In this document: positions 45,307 to 57,787 of the stretch, piece by piece
How the letters are laid out: every line of letters begins with the position of its first letter
How positions within the stretch are numbered: position 1 is the stretch's first letter
Assembly: GCA_902806565.1 (NCBI GenBank)
Contig: CADCXA010000031.1
Coordinates: 992,001-1,056,000 of the forward strand
Direction of reading: 5' to 3'
Length of the DNA stretch: 64,000 nucleotides
Source: Hypoxylon rubiginosum
Lineage: Eukaryota; Ascomycota; Sordariomycetes; Xylariales; Hypoxylaceae
Program-made: the position numbers and the translations under genes
The notes under the pieces: generated by a model
Databases searched by the model: none
Seen by the model: the letters and a program-made list of their open reading frames with translations, nothing else
Told to the model about the DNA's origin: nothing

Positions 45307-45966
45307 CTACATGATGAGGCACTGGGAAAATATGGACTGCTGAGTTGTGGGCGCTGTGGGTGCTGTGGACGTTGGTTCATACGGTACACTACCATACGTG
45401 AGAAAGAGATCGGTAATATGGCGGAAGTCATCCATGTCGAGGTCTCTGCAAGTAGTCGGGTCTATTCCCAGTCCCTTCAAGCCATAAGCTACGATTGGGC
45501 CTCGCCAATCGAAAGACCGGTGTGGTTTGGTAGCAGCAATAGCAGCTATGCTTTCGTTACGACTTGATCCATCGACAAGGAAAGTGTCGCGGTAGCAGAC
45601 GTGTATCGTGTCAGAAGGTTTTCGTATCGGCGTGATCGCGATCGACATGTCTCTGCCGGTGAACGACGCAACGTCAGGATACTGATGCGAACCCTCTTCT
45701 TCATCAGGGTGCCATGGGCAATGAGCCCAAATTAATTGGGGTTTCTTCTCATTGACTGGGAAGAGAATAGCCCGAAAGTGATCTCGGCTTGGTCGCTTCG
45801 TAAGGTTGAAGTTCGAAAATGCTGCACAGAGAAGGTTGTGGGTAGGCCAATCAGCAGTTTGGCACACTTTCGAGCAGTAGCGGGCGCATTTGCATTGCTT
45901 GCAAAGACCAGGAGCGTCGGATTTCTTGCACACGATACATGGGCCTTCTGCGTCGATACTCGTCAT
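45307..45966 (-). CDS. MYND zinc-finger protein
   Basis: This intronless gene encodes 219 residues, with the ATG at 45966. An N-terminal MYND finger occupies residues 10-47. Its pattern is CIVC, LCKQCKCARYCSKVCQ, then DWPTHNLLC, which holds all expected Cys/His zinc ligands. MYND fingers bind Pro-rich peptides in partner proteins. The remaining 170 residues have no known domain; they include a Trp/His segment (LIWAHCPWHP), and a stretch with FDWRGPIVAYGLKGLGID recalls a conserved tail seen in other fungal MYND proteins. No SET domain is present, so it is not a SMYD methyltransferase. The protein is intracellular with an unknown role. Confidence 0.85.
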   Translation of the reverse strand: MTSIDAEGPCIVCKKSDAPGLCKQCKCARYCSKVCQTADWPTHNLLCAAFSNFNLTKRPSRDHFRAILFPVNEKKPQLIWAHCPWHPDEEEGSHQYPDVASFTGRDMSIAITPIRKPSDTIHVCYRDTFLVDGSSRNESIAAIAATKPHRSFDWRGPIVAYGLKGLGIDPTTCRDLDMDDFRHITDLFLTYGSVPYEPTSTAPTAPTTQQSIFSQCLIM

Positions 45967-47124
45967 GGTGTACTTTGCAGGGGGCAGAATAATTGATGAT
46001 TAGAAGGAGGTTTACCTAAGAGTTAAATAGATTCATTGACAATTGAATTGGCAAGAGGAAAAGATGTAGATGTCAAGACACTTTGATCGCGTTTGTTACT
46101 GCGGGCTATTGAGGCAGCCTGCATGTGTGCCTGATGCCACGCAGTCTCAGTGCCAATAGAAAGGACCTGTCACAAAATGGAGGAATGTATGCCCGGCATC
46201 TGTCGAGGTCGAAAATAGTCTTGTATAATTATGATATCTGAATAGGAAAATCAAATTAAATCTCGCAAGGCTAATATAAGATCCCAGTAGGTGACATACT
46301 CGAATATCTCATACTCGTGAGAGGTACTTGTTATGAGTCCGGGCGTCATGACAGCAGCCCCTGAAAGTAGCCCCTGATTAGCCCCTGATTATGTCAGCAA
46401 GCATATTCTATGCCATTCCCAATTTTTAAACCTCCAGTCTGAAAGCACCATATACCATGGATACATCTTGGGGATATTACTCTAGCCTTCTGGCATTTTC
46501 CACTTAAACGAGAGTGCTGACAGTATTAATAATAGTTGACACGTTGGTCCGGAGATAAGGGATGCGTTTGCAGAACAAAGAGGAGGCTCATTGCCATGTG
46601 CACAATCAGGATCGGGGCTCTTCGCGCAACAGGTATATCATACATACCCGAGACGTGAATTTAGGAAGAGGTACAATGTTAAGGTTCAAGATACTACATA
46701 TCACTATCGACTTGTCTTGTAAAGTGGTAGTGTCTTACTCATTTTAGTCTTCTAAATAATGCTCTGCTAGCATTCGTTGAGCTATAGAACGCTCACGGGG
46801 TTATTATAAGACCATATAAGCAATAAATTCCACTAGATAACACCGTAGTAGGATTTCTTTAGAATAGATATTTGACGAACGGACAAACGGGAACTAATGC
46901 GCAGTTCCAAGAACAAAGATAAAAAGCTTTCCACGTGGCATCGAACGTTACACCGATTATATCCTTTGTATCTGTGTATATGAAGATAAGGTAGACTTTC
47001 TCATTCTAGTTTCTCGGCCAATCTAGGCATTGCTATTAAGACGTCAATTTAATACGTCACGCATACAACTATACTCATTCTAGCCCATTTATGACATTGT
47101 ATAATCATCGCCGAGAATAATAAC
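45967..47124. other. Divergent intergenic region
   Basis: AT-rich DNA between the MYND and SDR genes, with AGCCCCTGA repeated three times near 46358-46390. No gene is seen. Confidence 0.5.
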
Positions 47125-48241
47125 ATGATATCTTCATGCAATGTCTCCCCGAGGAACGGGAGGAGTAAACTGAGCTACTTCTACCATTTACTCACGCAAA
47201 CTCCGGCTGAAGTCCGTGGTGTCGACCTCAGGGGGAAAACAGCCATCGTGACTGGCTCTAGCGCCGGGATTGGTCTGGAATGTGGCCGTCAGCTTCTAGA
47301 TCTGGGGCTAACTAAGCTTATTCTCGCTGTTCGAAATATGTCTAAGGGCTCAGAGGCAGCTAGAAACTTAGCTAAGGGGAGAGATGTCGAGAAAGGCACC
47401 ATCGAAGTCTGGAAGCTAGATTATTCTTGCTACCACTCAACCTGCTCCTTCGTAGAGCGAACGAAGAGCCTCGAACGCCTCGATATCGTGATCCTCAACG
47501 CGGGCATCATGACGGCCGAAATGAAGCTTAACCCTAGCACGGGCCATGAGGAGACCATACAGATCAATTATCTATCACCGGCTCTACTGGCTATCCTGCT
47601 TCTACCTATAATCAAGGAAAAGAGTTCCTCAAATCCTCAGCAGCCAGGCCGTATTACTATCACTTCGTCAGACACCGCCGCTTGGGCCAAAGTCAACAAG
47701 AGAAATGGAAGTCCGCTGTTGTCTTCGTTTGATAAGCTGGAAGATAAAGTAGATATGACCAATCGCATGTATCTGTCAAAACTACTGGGGCAAATGTTTT
47801 TGGTCGAATTAGCTAAGCTTGTGCCTCCGTCTGTTGCTGTAATTAATGCAGCGACGCCGATGATGGTCTACGATTCTGAACTCGGACGAGACGCACCTCG
47901 CTCGGTTCGAGATAAATTCGATAAGGTCTTTAGACGATTGGTTGGCTATAAATCATCAGTTGGAGCTCGTGTAGTGATAGATGCTGCCGTCAACCATGGG
48001 GAAGAAACACACGGACAGTGTCTGAGGCTCCAGAAGGTGACACCGTAAGTTCTTCTACGAGAGGCTATAAGAAAATGTGTTTCTAACGCACGCAAAATCT
48101 CTTAGAATGGCTCCAATCGTCTATTCACCAGAGGGCGAGCACCTAAAAGATCTCTTGTGGAAGGAAACAATGGAGGAATTCTCATTCGCCGGGGTTCATA
48201 ATATCCTCAAGGAGCTCAATAGCGAGTGCGCCACGTCGTAG
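47125..48241 (+). CDS. Short-chain dehydrogenase/reductase with altered catalytic Tyr position
   Basis: Exons are 47125-48044 and 48106-48241. The 61-nt intron (GTAAGT donor, TTCTAACG branch site) joins VTP to MAPIVYSPEGEHL, giving 351 residues. The cofactor site TGSSAGIG lies at 43-50 and the ILNAG motif is present, as is ITSSDTAAWAK with the usual Ser. In this subfamily the active site is a Tyr four residues before Lys followed by LLGQ. Here the stretch reads NRMYLSKLLGQ, so the residue four before Lys is Met and a Tyr sits only three before it. The enzyme may therefore be inactive or use a shifted Tyr. Other features and the length are normal. It is a cytosolic oxidoreductase resembling retinol-dehydrogenase-like and WW-oxidoreductase-like fungal SDRs; the substrate is unknown. 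Confidence 0.88.
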
Positions 48242-51200
48242 TATTCGGCAGGGTCTACCTAGATAAACAACGGCAAGATGTCTCTTAGAAGAAGAGATTA
48301 ACACCACTAGGTACCTAAGTTTTCCTTTCCTTACGTCAAACTGCGTACGAATAGACTTAATACCGATATCGATTCACTTAGCGAAGCTTTCGCAATATAT
48401 ACGGAACAGAGGAGGATTAGGCGAGCGATAAATATGGTTTAAATATATGTAGATAAAGGTATGCTCTGAAGTCGAAATACTACGGCTCTCGATTACTTGT
48501 TGGGAATTCATTGGTCACAGGTGGAAGGAAGGAAAGCGGAATCTTTAAGTTCAGAGTCAAACCAGGAGGACACGGTCCGCCTCAGTGGAACGCTATACAC
48601 GGGTCTTAGATAAGTGATCCTATGCCAATATCATTGCGTCACGCCGTCGCTCGTGCTTATTGGTTCTTTTTATATTATGGCGAGGTCAAGAATGTTGCTT
48701 TGCATCCAGAGCCTGGAAGATTTCGGGTCTCATCCATTGGACCGAGGAGCTCGGTTATCCTATCAAAGGTAGCCCCTATAGTAAGGGCGACCGCAAAGCC
48801 GTTAAAATCTCGGCGTACTCGCACACAGCTGGAACCTGTCTATTCCGTGCTTTTTTCCTGAGGGGCTCCCATGAGAAAGCCAGTATCCCGGGAGCGAGGC
48901 TATCGTGTAGAGATATATTCTCGTCCAAATATTAAACAGGCGCAGGCCCAAGAGAACTAGAAGCTAGTATTGAGATTGCTTCTCGTCTAAACGGCCTAAT
49001 TAATAGGGGCAACTCGGTAATTTGCACACCGATTGCACTTCGCCTCAGATAATGAAAATAGTACGGTATCTACACCTACTCGGCGCAGGAAGTCTATCGA
49101 AAAGGAAAAAGGGGTTTCCAATTGTGTAAAGCGCCTTCAGTGTCCTTACTTCTCAATGCATCGATAGTCGCAACTTAAATAGCCCTAAACTAAATTGATG
49201 AGCGAGTCTAAGGTTCAGAGGACCTTGAGCATCCTCTAAGACTATAAAATATACCATACAGACTCTCTATGACGTGTTGCCGACTTAATAGGGGTTATAC
49301 GTATATCACCGGGGTCTGCTCAGTGCGAAGTATTACATGGCAAAGCTGCCGTAAAGGCTAGTGTGAATTAACAAAATATTTTCACATTAAAAGCAGGAAA
49401 TAGCACCTATTAGAATGTCTTCGTCGATGTCATTCCGTTCTGAGAAGCATTGGCCTTTAGACACTTGCGCTAAGAAACCAGCCATCAGGTAACTAACAAG
49501 CAAGGAGGTAACGAATCCACGATGCAACTGCTAGTTGTCCTTAGAGAATAAAACCAGAACAAATGAGACAGAGACTAAAAGGCATAATTGTAATATACCT
49601 AATCAAGAGTAAGTTAATTATATTTTATTAGTATGAATATGTGCTAAGTAATGGGTCCTGAGATAGCAACTTGAGTTGAGTGCAAAGAGCTCTAGGACCA
49701 CCGGCACCCTACCTCAAGGCCAAGGCCGTCTACGTTAATCTATAATAATAACTTGTCTGCTACAATTTCGTCTTCACGGTGGAGGTTAAGTTCATCTTGG
49801 TAAAAACATCTTATCATGGAAACGACGGAGTCGAGGCGCCGGAGCAAACATCCGGAATCCAACGTTGCACAGTTCCCGAGTTGTCGATCCCACTTGACGT
49901 CTTGGGTCCGGTTTCCCTCCGTCGCCGTCACTGCCTAAGCAAGTTTGATAGTCAGCCTGCAACGGCGTAAGACTAAAAAAACTCCGGAGAGCCGCCGGCC
50001 GCAACCACGAACGTCGCATCTTAGGGTTCGGTAACGGGGGGGCCATAGTATTAAGAAGCAACCCAATGTGGACGTCGGTACCTAACCTCTCCGACGACGT
50101 CGTATGCGAACAGTCACATGTACGTGTGGGACAAAACGAACCGAGCGCACCTTCGTCGCACCGCAACCCGCGCCGGGCTGACTTGCAGGCCGCGGGGGGG
50201 CCTTATCTACATTTATGTATATGAGACTGTAGGACAAGCCTCGGCCTCTGAGCCTGACCCTCGCATGAAGGAAGAAGAAAAAGCAAAGGAATAGGGCAGA
50301 AGACCCCTTTCGATAGGGGTAGGATAGGTTACGTAGGAACGATCGCAATTGGTCGCCGATCGGGATGCGGAACCTAGCACCTGCATGCCCGACCACGCTA
50401 CTGTGTGTGTACCGCGCCACACACACTACGTTCGCGAAATGGGGTGATTCTTACGGTTTTAAGTGAGTTGTTATAACTTGGTATTGTTGTTGGGCTATCA
50501 CATAATAGTAATCTAGGCGAGATAGTAGGTAGATAGGAGGTAGGTATCGGTATGGGGGAGAAAGGAGGGGCACGTCTACAGCCCAGTTCGAAGTCTCGGT
50601 CTCCGGCCTTCCGGCTCGAAAAAGGGTCGGATAGCGGGCAGCAGATAGTAATACCAAAGTTCTTGGTCCTGCATATGCCCACTGGAGTAATAGTAATAAT
50701 AATAGTAGGAAGCAGAATAGCATCGTCATGGTTCCTTATGCGGAAGAAGCGATGGGGCCAAAAGAAAGTTCTTTGTATATGCGGACGGAGCGCGACCCGC
50801 TTCAAAGAAAAGGGCTCCCCCAGCGCGCCGGCGGAAATTTTTACAAAATTTTTTTTTTTTTTGGCATCAGAGTCAGGTTTTCGCGTCGGGCGGAGTCCGG
50901 GTCTCGGGGGATGAGGTTGCAATGCCGCAATGGTTAAATTCGCCAGGGGACCAGGGCAGAGTAAACGAATAACGAGGCACAATCATGATGGTTGGCTTGA
51001 GTCATCCCGCAAGTAGCGGTCAGGGGATGGGAGGGGGGAGAGACAGGAGAGAGAGAGAGAGAAAAAAGAAAAACCTGCCTATATAGTAGAAGCATAATAT
51101 AACCTGGGCCTTGACGGTCAGTATAACGGCTAGACTTAAGGTTCGCCCGTCTTTGGGATGACATGAATCGGCACGGCGGGTTGAGGGGAGAGAGTGGATG

Positions 51201-52104
51201 TCACATAATCAAGTGGAGTAGAGGAACCGATCTGATGATGTAGGCTAGATGTTAGGTACCTGGTCTAATCGGTCTAATCAGTCTAATCAAGAAGAGAGAT
51301 CTACGACAAGGGATGAATGAGGACAGGGGTAAGGACGGTAAGGACAAGGACTGCGATAAGGGGGATAAGGGGGATAAGGAGACAGACAAGGACAAGCTAG
51401 ACAAGAGACCGTTGATAACCGGCGCGGGTAAAGTGGGCGAAGCGAAGGCAAGATTGCAAGCGAGGGGACAAGGGGGAAGCTCTTTGAGATATTAAACTCG
51501 GCCATGACAGTATGGTACCTACGGATGTATCGTGCCTTGCATCCTGCAGGTCAAGTTATTGTTGGAAAAGAAGCACAGCACCGTCACAACCTGAATGGAA
51601 GGGTAAGGATAGAAACATGTGGCCAGCTAACACTTACGTACCCAATGGTAGGTATCGCGGATCATACCATGTAGGTACAATGCCTCTTCGATATAAGTGG
51701 TCATATTCGCATGGTGGGTGGTTGGGATTGTAAGCACCTGTGCGGTTTATAGGAACGACCCGAATCGCTGGGGCGTCCCGGGCATCATGCTGATCATGTA
51801 AACACATGTATGTAAGTGACAGGCTGCCTCACAGATATGTATAGTAGGTATACTCAATTCCCGTGGCTTTCTCGGGATGTAAGTCTAAACACTTGATACA
51901 TCTGCCTACGTAATAGTAGTTTATATCTTTTCGGATGTCTCGCATCGGTAACTTGATTACGTCGTCTCGAGGCTAACGGCCGAGTACGTAAAGTCGTCGT
52001 CGACCGCGTCTCATCTCAGCCCTGTATCCTTCTTCCTTCTTGTACCTCGACAGGGTTTGTCGTCTGGCAGCCCGGAAGTATTGATCAGGTACGGATGAAA
52101 TACA

Positions 52105-52137
<33 letters not shown>
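52105..52137 (+). repeat. (TAC)11 microsatellite
   Basis: Eleven uninterrupted TAC units, followed by TAG. A likely polymorphic trinucleotide repeat in non-coding DNA. Confidence 0.95.
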
Positions 52138-52139
<2 letters not shown>

Positions 52140-54537
52140 GGTATGCGGCTGGAAACCAAGTGCGCTCACTGCCTGACCCTGACTTGCGTACGCGCAATTC
52201 GGTTGTCCGGCGATAACGGGGTTCGCAAGTGAGCAGTCATCTGATAGATGATGGACAGCAAACCCCCTGCTCTTGAGTTAATTTTGAAATCCTGCAGAGG
52301 CCCCAACGTGGAAATGGGCCTAGCCCAGATTGTGGGAAGTAAGCAGAAACGTCAAAGTGAGAGATAAGTAACACCCAAGTAATATAGCCCCTCCGTGAGT
52401 CGATAAGTCGATATTAACGAATGACGCCACTCGCATCCCCGTCTCATCACCAACTATCCCGTCTCCTGGTAGGGCATATCGATAAGCGATAGCGTTGCGT
52501 CAGATCATCGCGGGGGAGGGGAAGAAGGAGGGGCTGAAGGGGGGTCTGGCCATTTCCTTCTATCCCCTCCACGAGACTCTCAGGGGGGAATATTGGACAG
52601 GTTTTGGTTATTGCTTTTTTTTCGTACTCTGTGCCACAGAGCTAGACTGGTCTGCTTGAGTACCTACATGCTATAGTGCACATATGTATGTAGGCGCTCA
52701 CTCATCTTTGCTGCGACAAGGGTCAAGGACTACACGTGAAAGTATCGAGGTATTACAAGGTAGGTAGTATATTAGGTACATGAAGGTATATATCTATGTG
52801 AATCTATGTGAAACGCCTGGGAAGGCTGGCATGCCCATGTGCCCGGGTGTAGCGCTAACTTGTCCTGTCCGTAGGAGCCTAGGGCATGCTTCGGCAATTA
52901 AGAACATGCAAGCAGGTACCAAGTGTGATGGCGTTTTCGTCCCTGGCCAACAGTAGCATCCTCGGTGAACAGGAACGGCCGCTGCCCAAAGAGTCGGGTG
53001 TGTGCAGTTGGGAGGGTCTCACAGCAACAAGGCAGGGCATTAGGCAGGACATAGGCAGGGCGAGCTTAGTGTGGTGTGCTATGACTAATGCAGATAATTC
53101 GGCTGCATACGTGGTAGGCAGGCGGTGGATCATCAGGTACGAGAGCCACGATAATGGTTAATGGGAACCCCCCGTACATACGTCGCACACATGTCTTGTG
53201 TTGCGTAGAGTGTAAGCGGTGAAGGTCTGGTGGCATATTCGCGTATCTCGCGATTCAAGCAGCCGCTAATATTGAAAGGTTGATCCGAGTTCTGACAAGT
53301 GCGCCAAATGGATGGGGTTGCAGGCAAGGGAGACAAAAAGGCTCCGAACGAACAGAAGCGGGAGTGGAGAAAGCTGATGGTGTGTAAGTAGACATGTAGT
53401 GTGGCGCTGTATGGGTGTGTACAGGGCATGTAGTTTACGAAGTAATTATCAGCTGGACGGCTTACCCTATTACTCTATCGCCCGGTTGTGATGAACTGGC
53501 AGGAATGCGGCGAAAGTACCTAGGTAGCGTAGTAAGATGTTCGAGATCCCGAGCGAGCTTATACACAATAATCCCGATGACACGATACCACCTTAGTATA
53601 AGATGATAATCCTTTTTGGTGTTCACCCAAGATGGTCGAGGCTTGAGAATATCAAATTCGCAGATTCGGTCGATGTGCCTCTGTTCGTTGGAATGAACAT
53701 GACTACCCGGTAATAAAAAAAACTGGGGGACGGCTGTCGAATATAGATGCCGGATAGGCAGGCGTTGCGTCACAGGGCGCCGACAAGTGGTAGATCGCAA
53801 CCCAATGAAGTCTAGTCTAAAGCAGCCCTCTCCTCAGGGTCGCAGAGATCCGGCGGATGACAAGAGATCGTTTCAAGAAGATGTTTATTAAAAAAAATAA
53901 AAAAAATCTCCTTCGTTAACTAAACCGCACTTGGATGTTGAACCATCTGTTTCGCCGATAAGTCGGAGAAGACGATTTCATAGAACCGAGAACTTGAAAC
54001 TTGAAGCCTGAGAGATAAAGCGGCCACGAAAAGGGCAAATATTTTGGGGGCCCGGAGAACAAAAAGGGGGGAGCACCAGGACACAAGCGACAATTGACTG
54101 GTACTGACTGGTTCCGACCAAGCTTGCTTACATTCTTGCTAGTTTCGCAAAGGAAACCAAATTCGGATATCCAAGTTCGGACCTTTTTTCTAGGTTTGTC
54201 TAGTTGTCTGATGAATCGTAGTGAAAGTTGTCTAGGCCCCTAGGCTCCTTAGGTCGGCGAAGCCTGCAAGGTACTTATACTGAATGAAGATCGAAAGGGA
54301 ACGCGCTTGTGGTCGATTGGCGTTTAGTAATGTCCAACCCGAGTAAAAGACTTGAGGGGAACTCAGGATAGGATTCGGCCTATAAGTAAGCCTGTCGAAC
54401 GGTGACACAGCATATGACTACAGGTTATGAAGATGACAAAATGTCCAAATGTCCAAAAGTATGTCCACATAGGACGTTTCTCTTCCCTGCGGCCATAGCG
54501 TCGATGAGGTGCATGCGGCTAACCCAGCGGCCATAGT

Positions 54538-54557
54538 TACCTAGGTATACCTAGGTA
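54538..54557. repeat. Two adjacent TACCTAGGTA palindromes
   Basis: Two exact copies of the 10-bp palindrome lie head to tail with no spacer. Further single copies are at 53517-53526, 55361-55370 and 55479-55488. Confidence 0.9.
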
Positions 54558-56397
54558 GAGTCAAACTAGAAACCGTCTGTGCCTTGCAAGCTGAGATGGT
54601 TAGTCGCCTCGCGTCAGGATTCTTATATGCTAGTTTGACGCAACTAACGTGCCCACAACACCAACACGCCCGTAAGTTGTATTTTGTAGGTTTCATGCGA
54701 TCAATGATGTATGTACCATGTCGTCGATGCGGCTAGTTGTGGGGATGAAGACGGGTAGCTATGGCGAACGGCCGATATGAGATGGTACTGTAGATTGGCA
54801 GATTTAGTACATTAGATGGATAATATCCGGACCCAAGAATTCTTCGGATTGACTTGATAAGCCCCTGATGAAGGGAACAAATCGAAGTCTTGCGACTTTT
54901 ATGCCTTTTGGATGTTGGAGCCATTGGAGCCATTAGAGACACTAGAGCCTTGATCCCATGATTCCCGTCTTTTATCCAAATGCCCATCAGTGTTATCGAC
55001 TCCACCCAAAGGGCCATCGAACCCGAGTCTGGGGACATTTTTCCCTGGAACAAAACTTATAAGGACACCCATGTACGCTAACAAGCAGACAAGACAACGC
55101 TAAGGGACTCACTAAATAGCACGCCAATCAGAGGATGGCGCTGTTTTTTAATAGAAGGTGGCGACCCCTGTCAGCCTAGCCCCTAGCCCCTAGCCCCCTG
55201 CCACCATGTTCGACACGATTGACACCGGTTGACATAGTTTAACGATCCACACTTTTGAAGTGTTTCCTCTTTTAAGATTCCAATCTTCTTCCATGTCTAG
55301 GTCTACCTTTCGTAAGCAGACGGCAGGCAAGGCAGGACAAAGCAGGGTTCATTACATTAATACCTAGGTACACAAGAAAAGCTTGCCCTGCCATGCCTAT
55401 CCGGGTTGTCCAGGCTGTCCTTGCCTATAACAAGTTATTCTTGGCCTTAAACGGACCTAACCTCTCGCTACTAAATAGTACCTAGGTACCCACCTAGTGC
55501 CACATATTCGACGCGAACGGTAGCACTAACAGTAGCGGTACTAAAATAGGTACCTAGCAGTACCTTACCTGAGCTGCCTGGTACTAGCAGTAGCAGAGTG
55601 GAGATAGGAGAATAAGCTCGTTCCCAGAAAAGCCAAAACCCCTCTAACCCCTCTATCCCTCTCCGTCTGCCCCTCTTGCTCTTGTCTTGACTCCTTGACT
55701 CAAGGATCCATCCCACCAAGAAAACATAGCGCCCAAAAAAGAAAAAGGAGAAAATAAGGAATAGCGGTTCGTTTTGGGGTGACACGACGACAATAGATTC
55801 GTAACAGGTTAGAAAATCTTAGAGCATCCTTTATCAACAAAGTCCGTAAAGTTAATTGCTATGAGACGAGAGCCTTCTGATTTTTCCCTAGTACATTTAT
55901 ATAAGTATTTATATATGGCTATTCTATTTTAATCCCTTCGTAGCCACAATCCTTTGCCTATTGTTATTACCAGTATCATTATCATTATTAACATCATATA
56001 TCTCGAATAGTCCTTTGTTCTTCTCTTTACTCTACATGAGTGTCCTCTTTGCCGCTCGATGACCTCACTAGCGCCCCATTCTTATCGACTTTATAATGGT
56101 TCATTAGGGGGGGGCCTCTCTAACGAATAGACAGCTACGATAATAGGACACACATCAGAATCAGATACCCACCTGCTGTACGTCGGCTTCCCTTATCCAC
56201 TTTACCAGGCACACACACACGCATATACCTTCGTATAGCTCTTCAATTCGTGCATATTCCCATACCGCCAAGCCTCCCAGGTGTCGACTGTCCCTGTCCT
56301 GTTCAAAGGACGGGCCTAGTCTTACTGGTCTTACCTGTCTGCCTGTCTGTCTCCCTACGGGCTCGACGTGCGCTTTGTACAACATGGCGAACTTGGT

Positions 56398-56490
56398 TAG
56401 AAGCAGAAGCAGCAGAAGCAGCAGAAGAGCAGAAGAGCAGAGGTAGCAGAAGTACAGAAGCACCAGCGGCAACGGCAGCAGCAGTAGTAG
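56398..56490 (+). repeat. AGAAGCAG/CAG-rich low-complexity tract
   Basis: Imperfect AGAAGCAGC and CAGTAG units run for about 90 nt. They create a long, meaningless open frame rich in Glu, Ala and Gly. Confidence 0.8.
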
Positions 56491-57787
56491 CAGTAGCTAC
56501 ATACACTCTCACACTCACACTCGTGCGTGCTCTCACTGGCACACACCAAAATTCCTTTTACACACGTCCTTTCCGATTTTCGACTAGGGAACCCCATCCA
56601 TCTTATCCATCTAGGCCCCATAATCCATCCCATCGCTCATCACCCATAACCCATCACCCATCACCGGTCATCATTCACAAGCCGGCCATCCTAACCCTCC
56701 CTTTCTCTTCTTACCTACCTACCTATCTCATCATCTTGCTTCATCGCCCCTCCAACCTTTTTCCGCTTCCCGCTTCCCGCTTCGGATCTCTTCTCTCTCC
56801 TCGCCTCATCCCTTCCTTTGCCACTCGCAACTTTTTTCTTCTTTTTTTGTATGTGTGTGTTTGCGCAATATTATCACCGTTCGGAATTTGACACTTTTCA
56901 GTTGATTTGCATTTGCATCTCATAAGTCAAAGGCATATTGGAAAGCGAGCCATTCGGTTGGCTTACAAGATCGGAGACCTGCAGCTAATTCATTCGACTC
57001 TCAATCGCTTTCAAGTTCGCTTTCAGCTTGATCGACCCCAACTCCCGCTTTGGATCCAGCCTCCTCGGTGGTTGGTTAGTCCCTGGAAGTTCCTGGCCTA
57101 GACCTAGACCTCTAGACCTCTCGACCTCTCGGGCTCTCTTTCTTCTCACTCGCCGTTCGGCATGAGATGCGTTCTCGGTAGGAACACGATAACTGGTTAG
57201 AAAGGCGCGAAGGAAATTGTAAAATCATCTCCTTCTCATAATCCATTGATATTGATGTTTTCCTTCTCGCACCCGACCTTGACTACCAGTACCTGTTCGA
57301 ATCCCCCGCTACTTTCCGTCCGGTCGCAACGTTCCAACAGCGCGCATTCGTCATTCTTCGGTCCATCTTATCCTAAGCCCACCTGTCCAAGCCTGTCTCT
57401 GTCTCAGTTTCAGCCGCTGTCCGCTCGACCTGACTCGATCTCCCCACCGAGAATTCCCGGACAGCTGAGCACCCATCCGTAGAGGCAACTATCTCCATCC
57501 CCAGAAACACCGATAACCATTATTTTTGCGAAGAATAAACAATCCGCGGATGAATTGTATCGGTTTTTCATCGTTACTCCTCTCTCCTCGCCCTCCTTTC
57601 GATACCTTTCTCGCTTCCGTATCTCTTATCCGTTAGTCTATTTCGAGTAATTGCCGCCGCATCCGTCGCCTTTCTCCTTCAGAGGCGTCGCCCCCAAGGT
57701 GCGGTGAGATTGGACGATCTCAAAAGGTAATCCGAAAATATCACCGGGTCGTTCGTGAAGATCTTCGACGGCTGCCTTTCAAATCGC

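Larger units (their letters stand above)
48242..57787. other. 9.5-kb gene-poor region upstream of a C2H2 regulator
   Basis: No ORF here has a recognisable domain, credible splice structure or coding codon pattern. The DNA is rich in simple sequence: GA/AG runs near 51046, GATAAGGGG repeats near 51356, (TAC)11 at 52105, CCTAGCC repeats near 55180, and CAG/GAA-rich DNA at 56398-56490. Five exact TACCTAGGTA palindromes lie between 53.5 and 55.5 kb. The last 1.5 kb is C/T-rich like a long 5' leader, with several short ATG frames. Most likely it is the extended regulatory region and leader of the transcription factor, perhaps with non-coding transcripts. Confidence 0.55.

Noticed and set aside
50398..50982. 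Minus-strand frame of 194 codons
   Set aside because: No domain, Pro/Arg/Ile-rich, crosses poly-T and repeated ATA/TAA tracts; no codon bias.
56250..56891. 213-codon plus-strand frame upstream of the C2H2 gene
   Set aside because: Starts without an ATG and is made largely of simple-sequence DNA (CAG/GAA, CATCACC, CTTCC repeats); more likely leader or promoter.
57285..57310. tRNA B-box-like word GTTCGAATCCC
   Set aside because: No A-box or cloverleaf-forming partner sequences could be found at the right distance.
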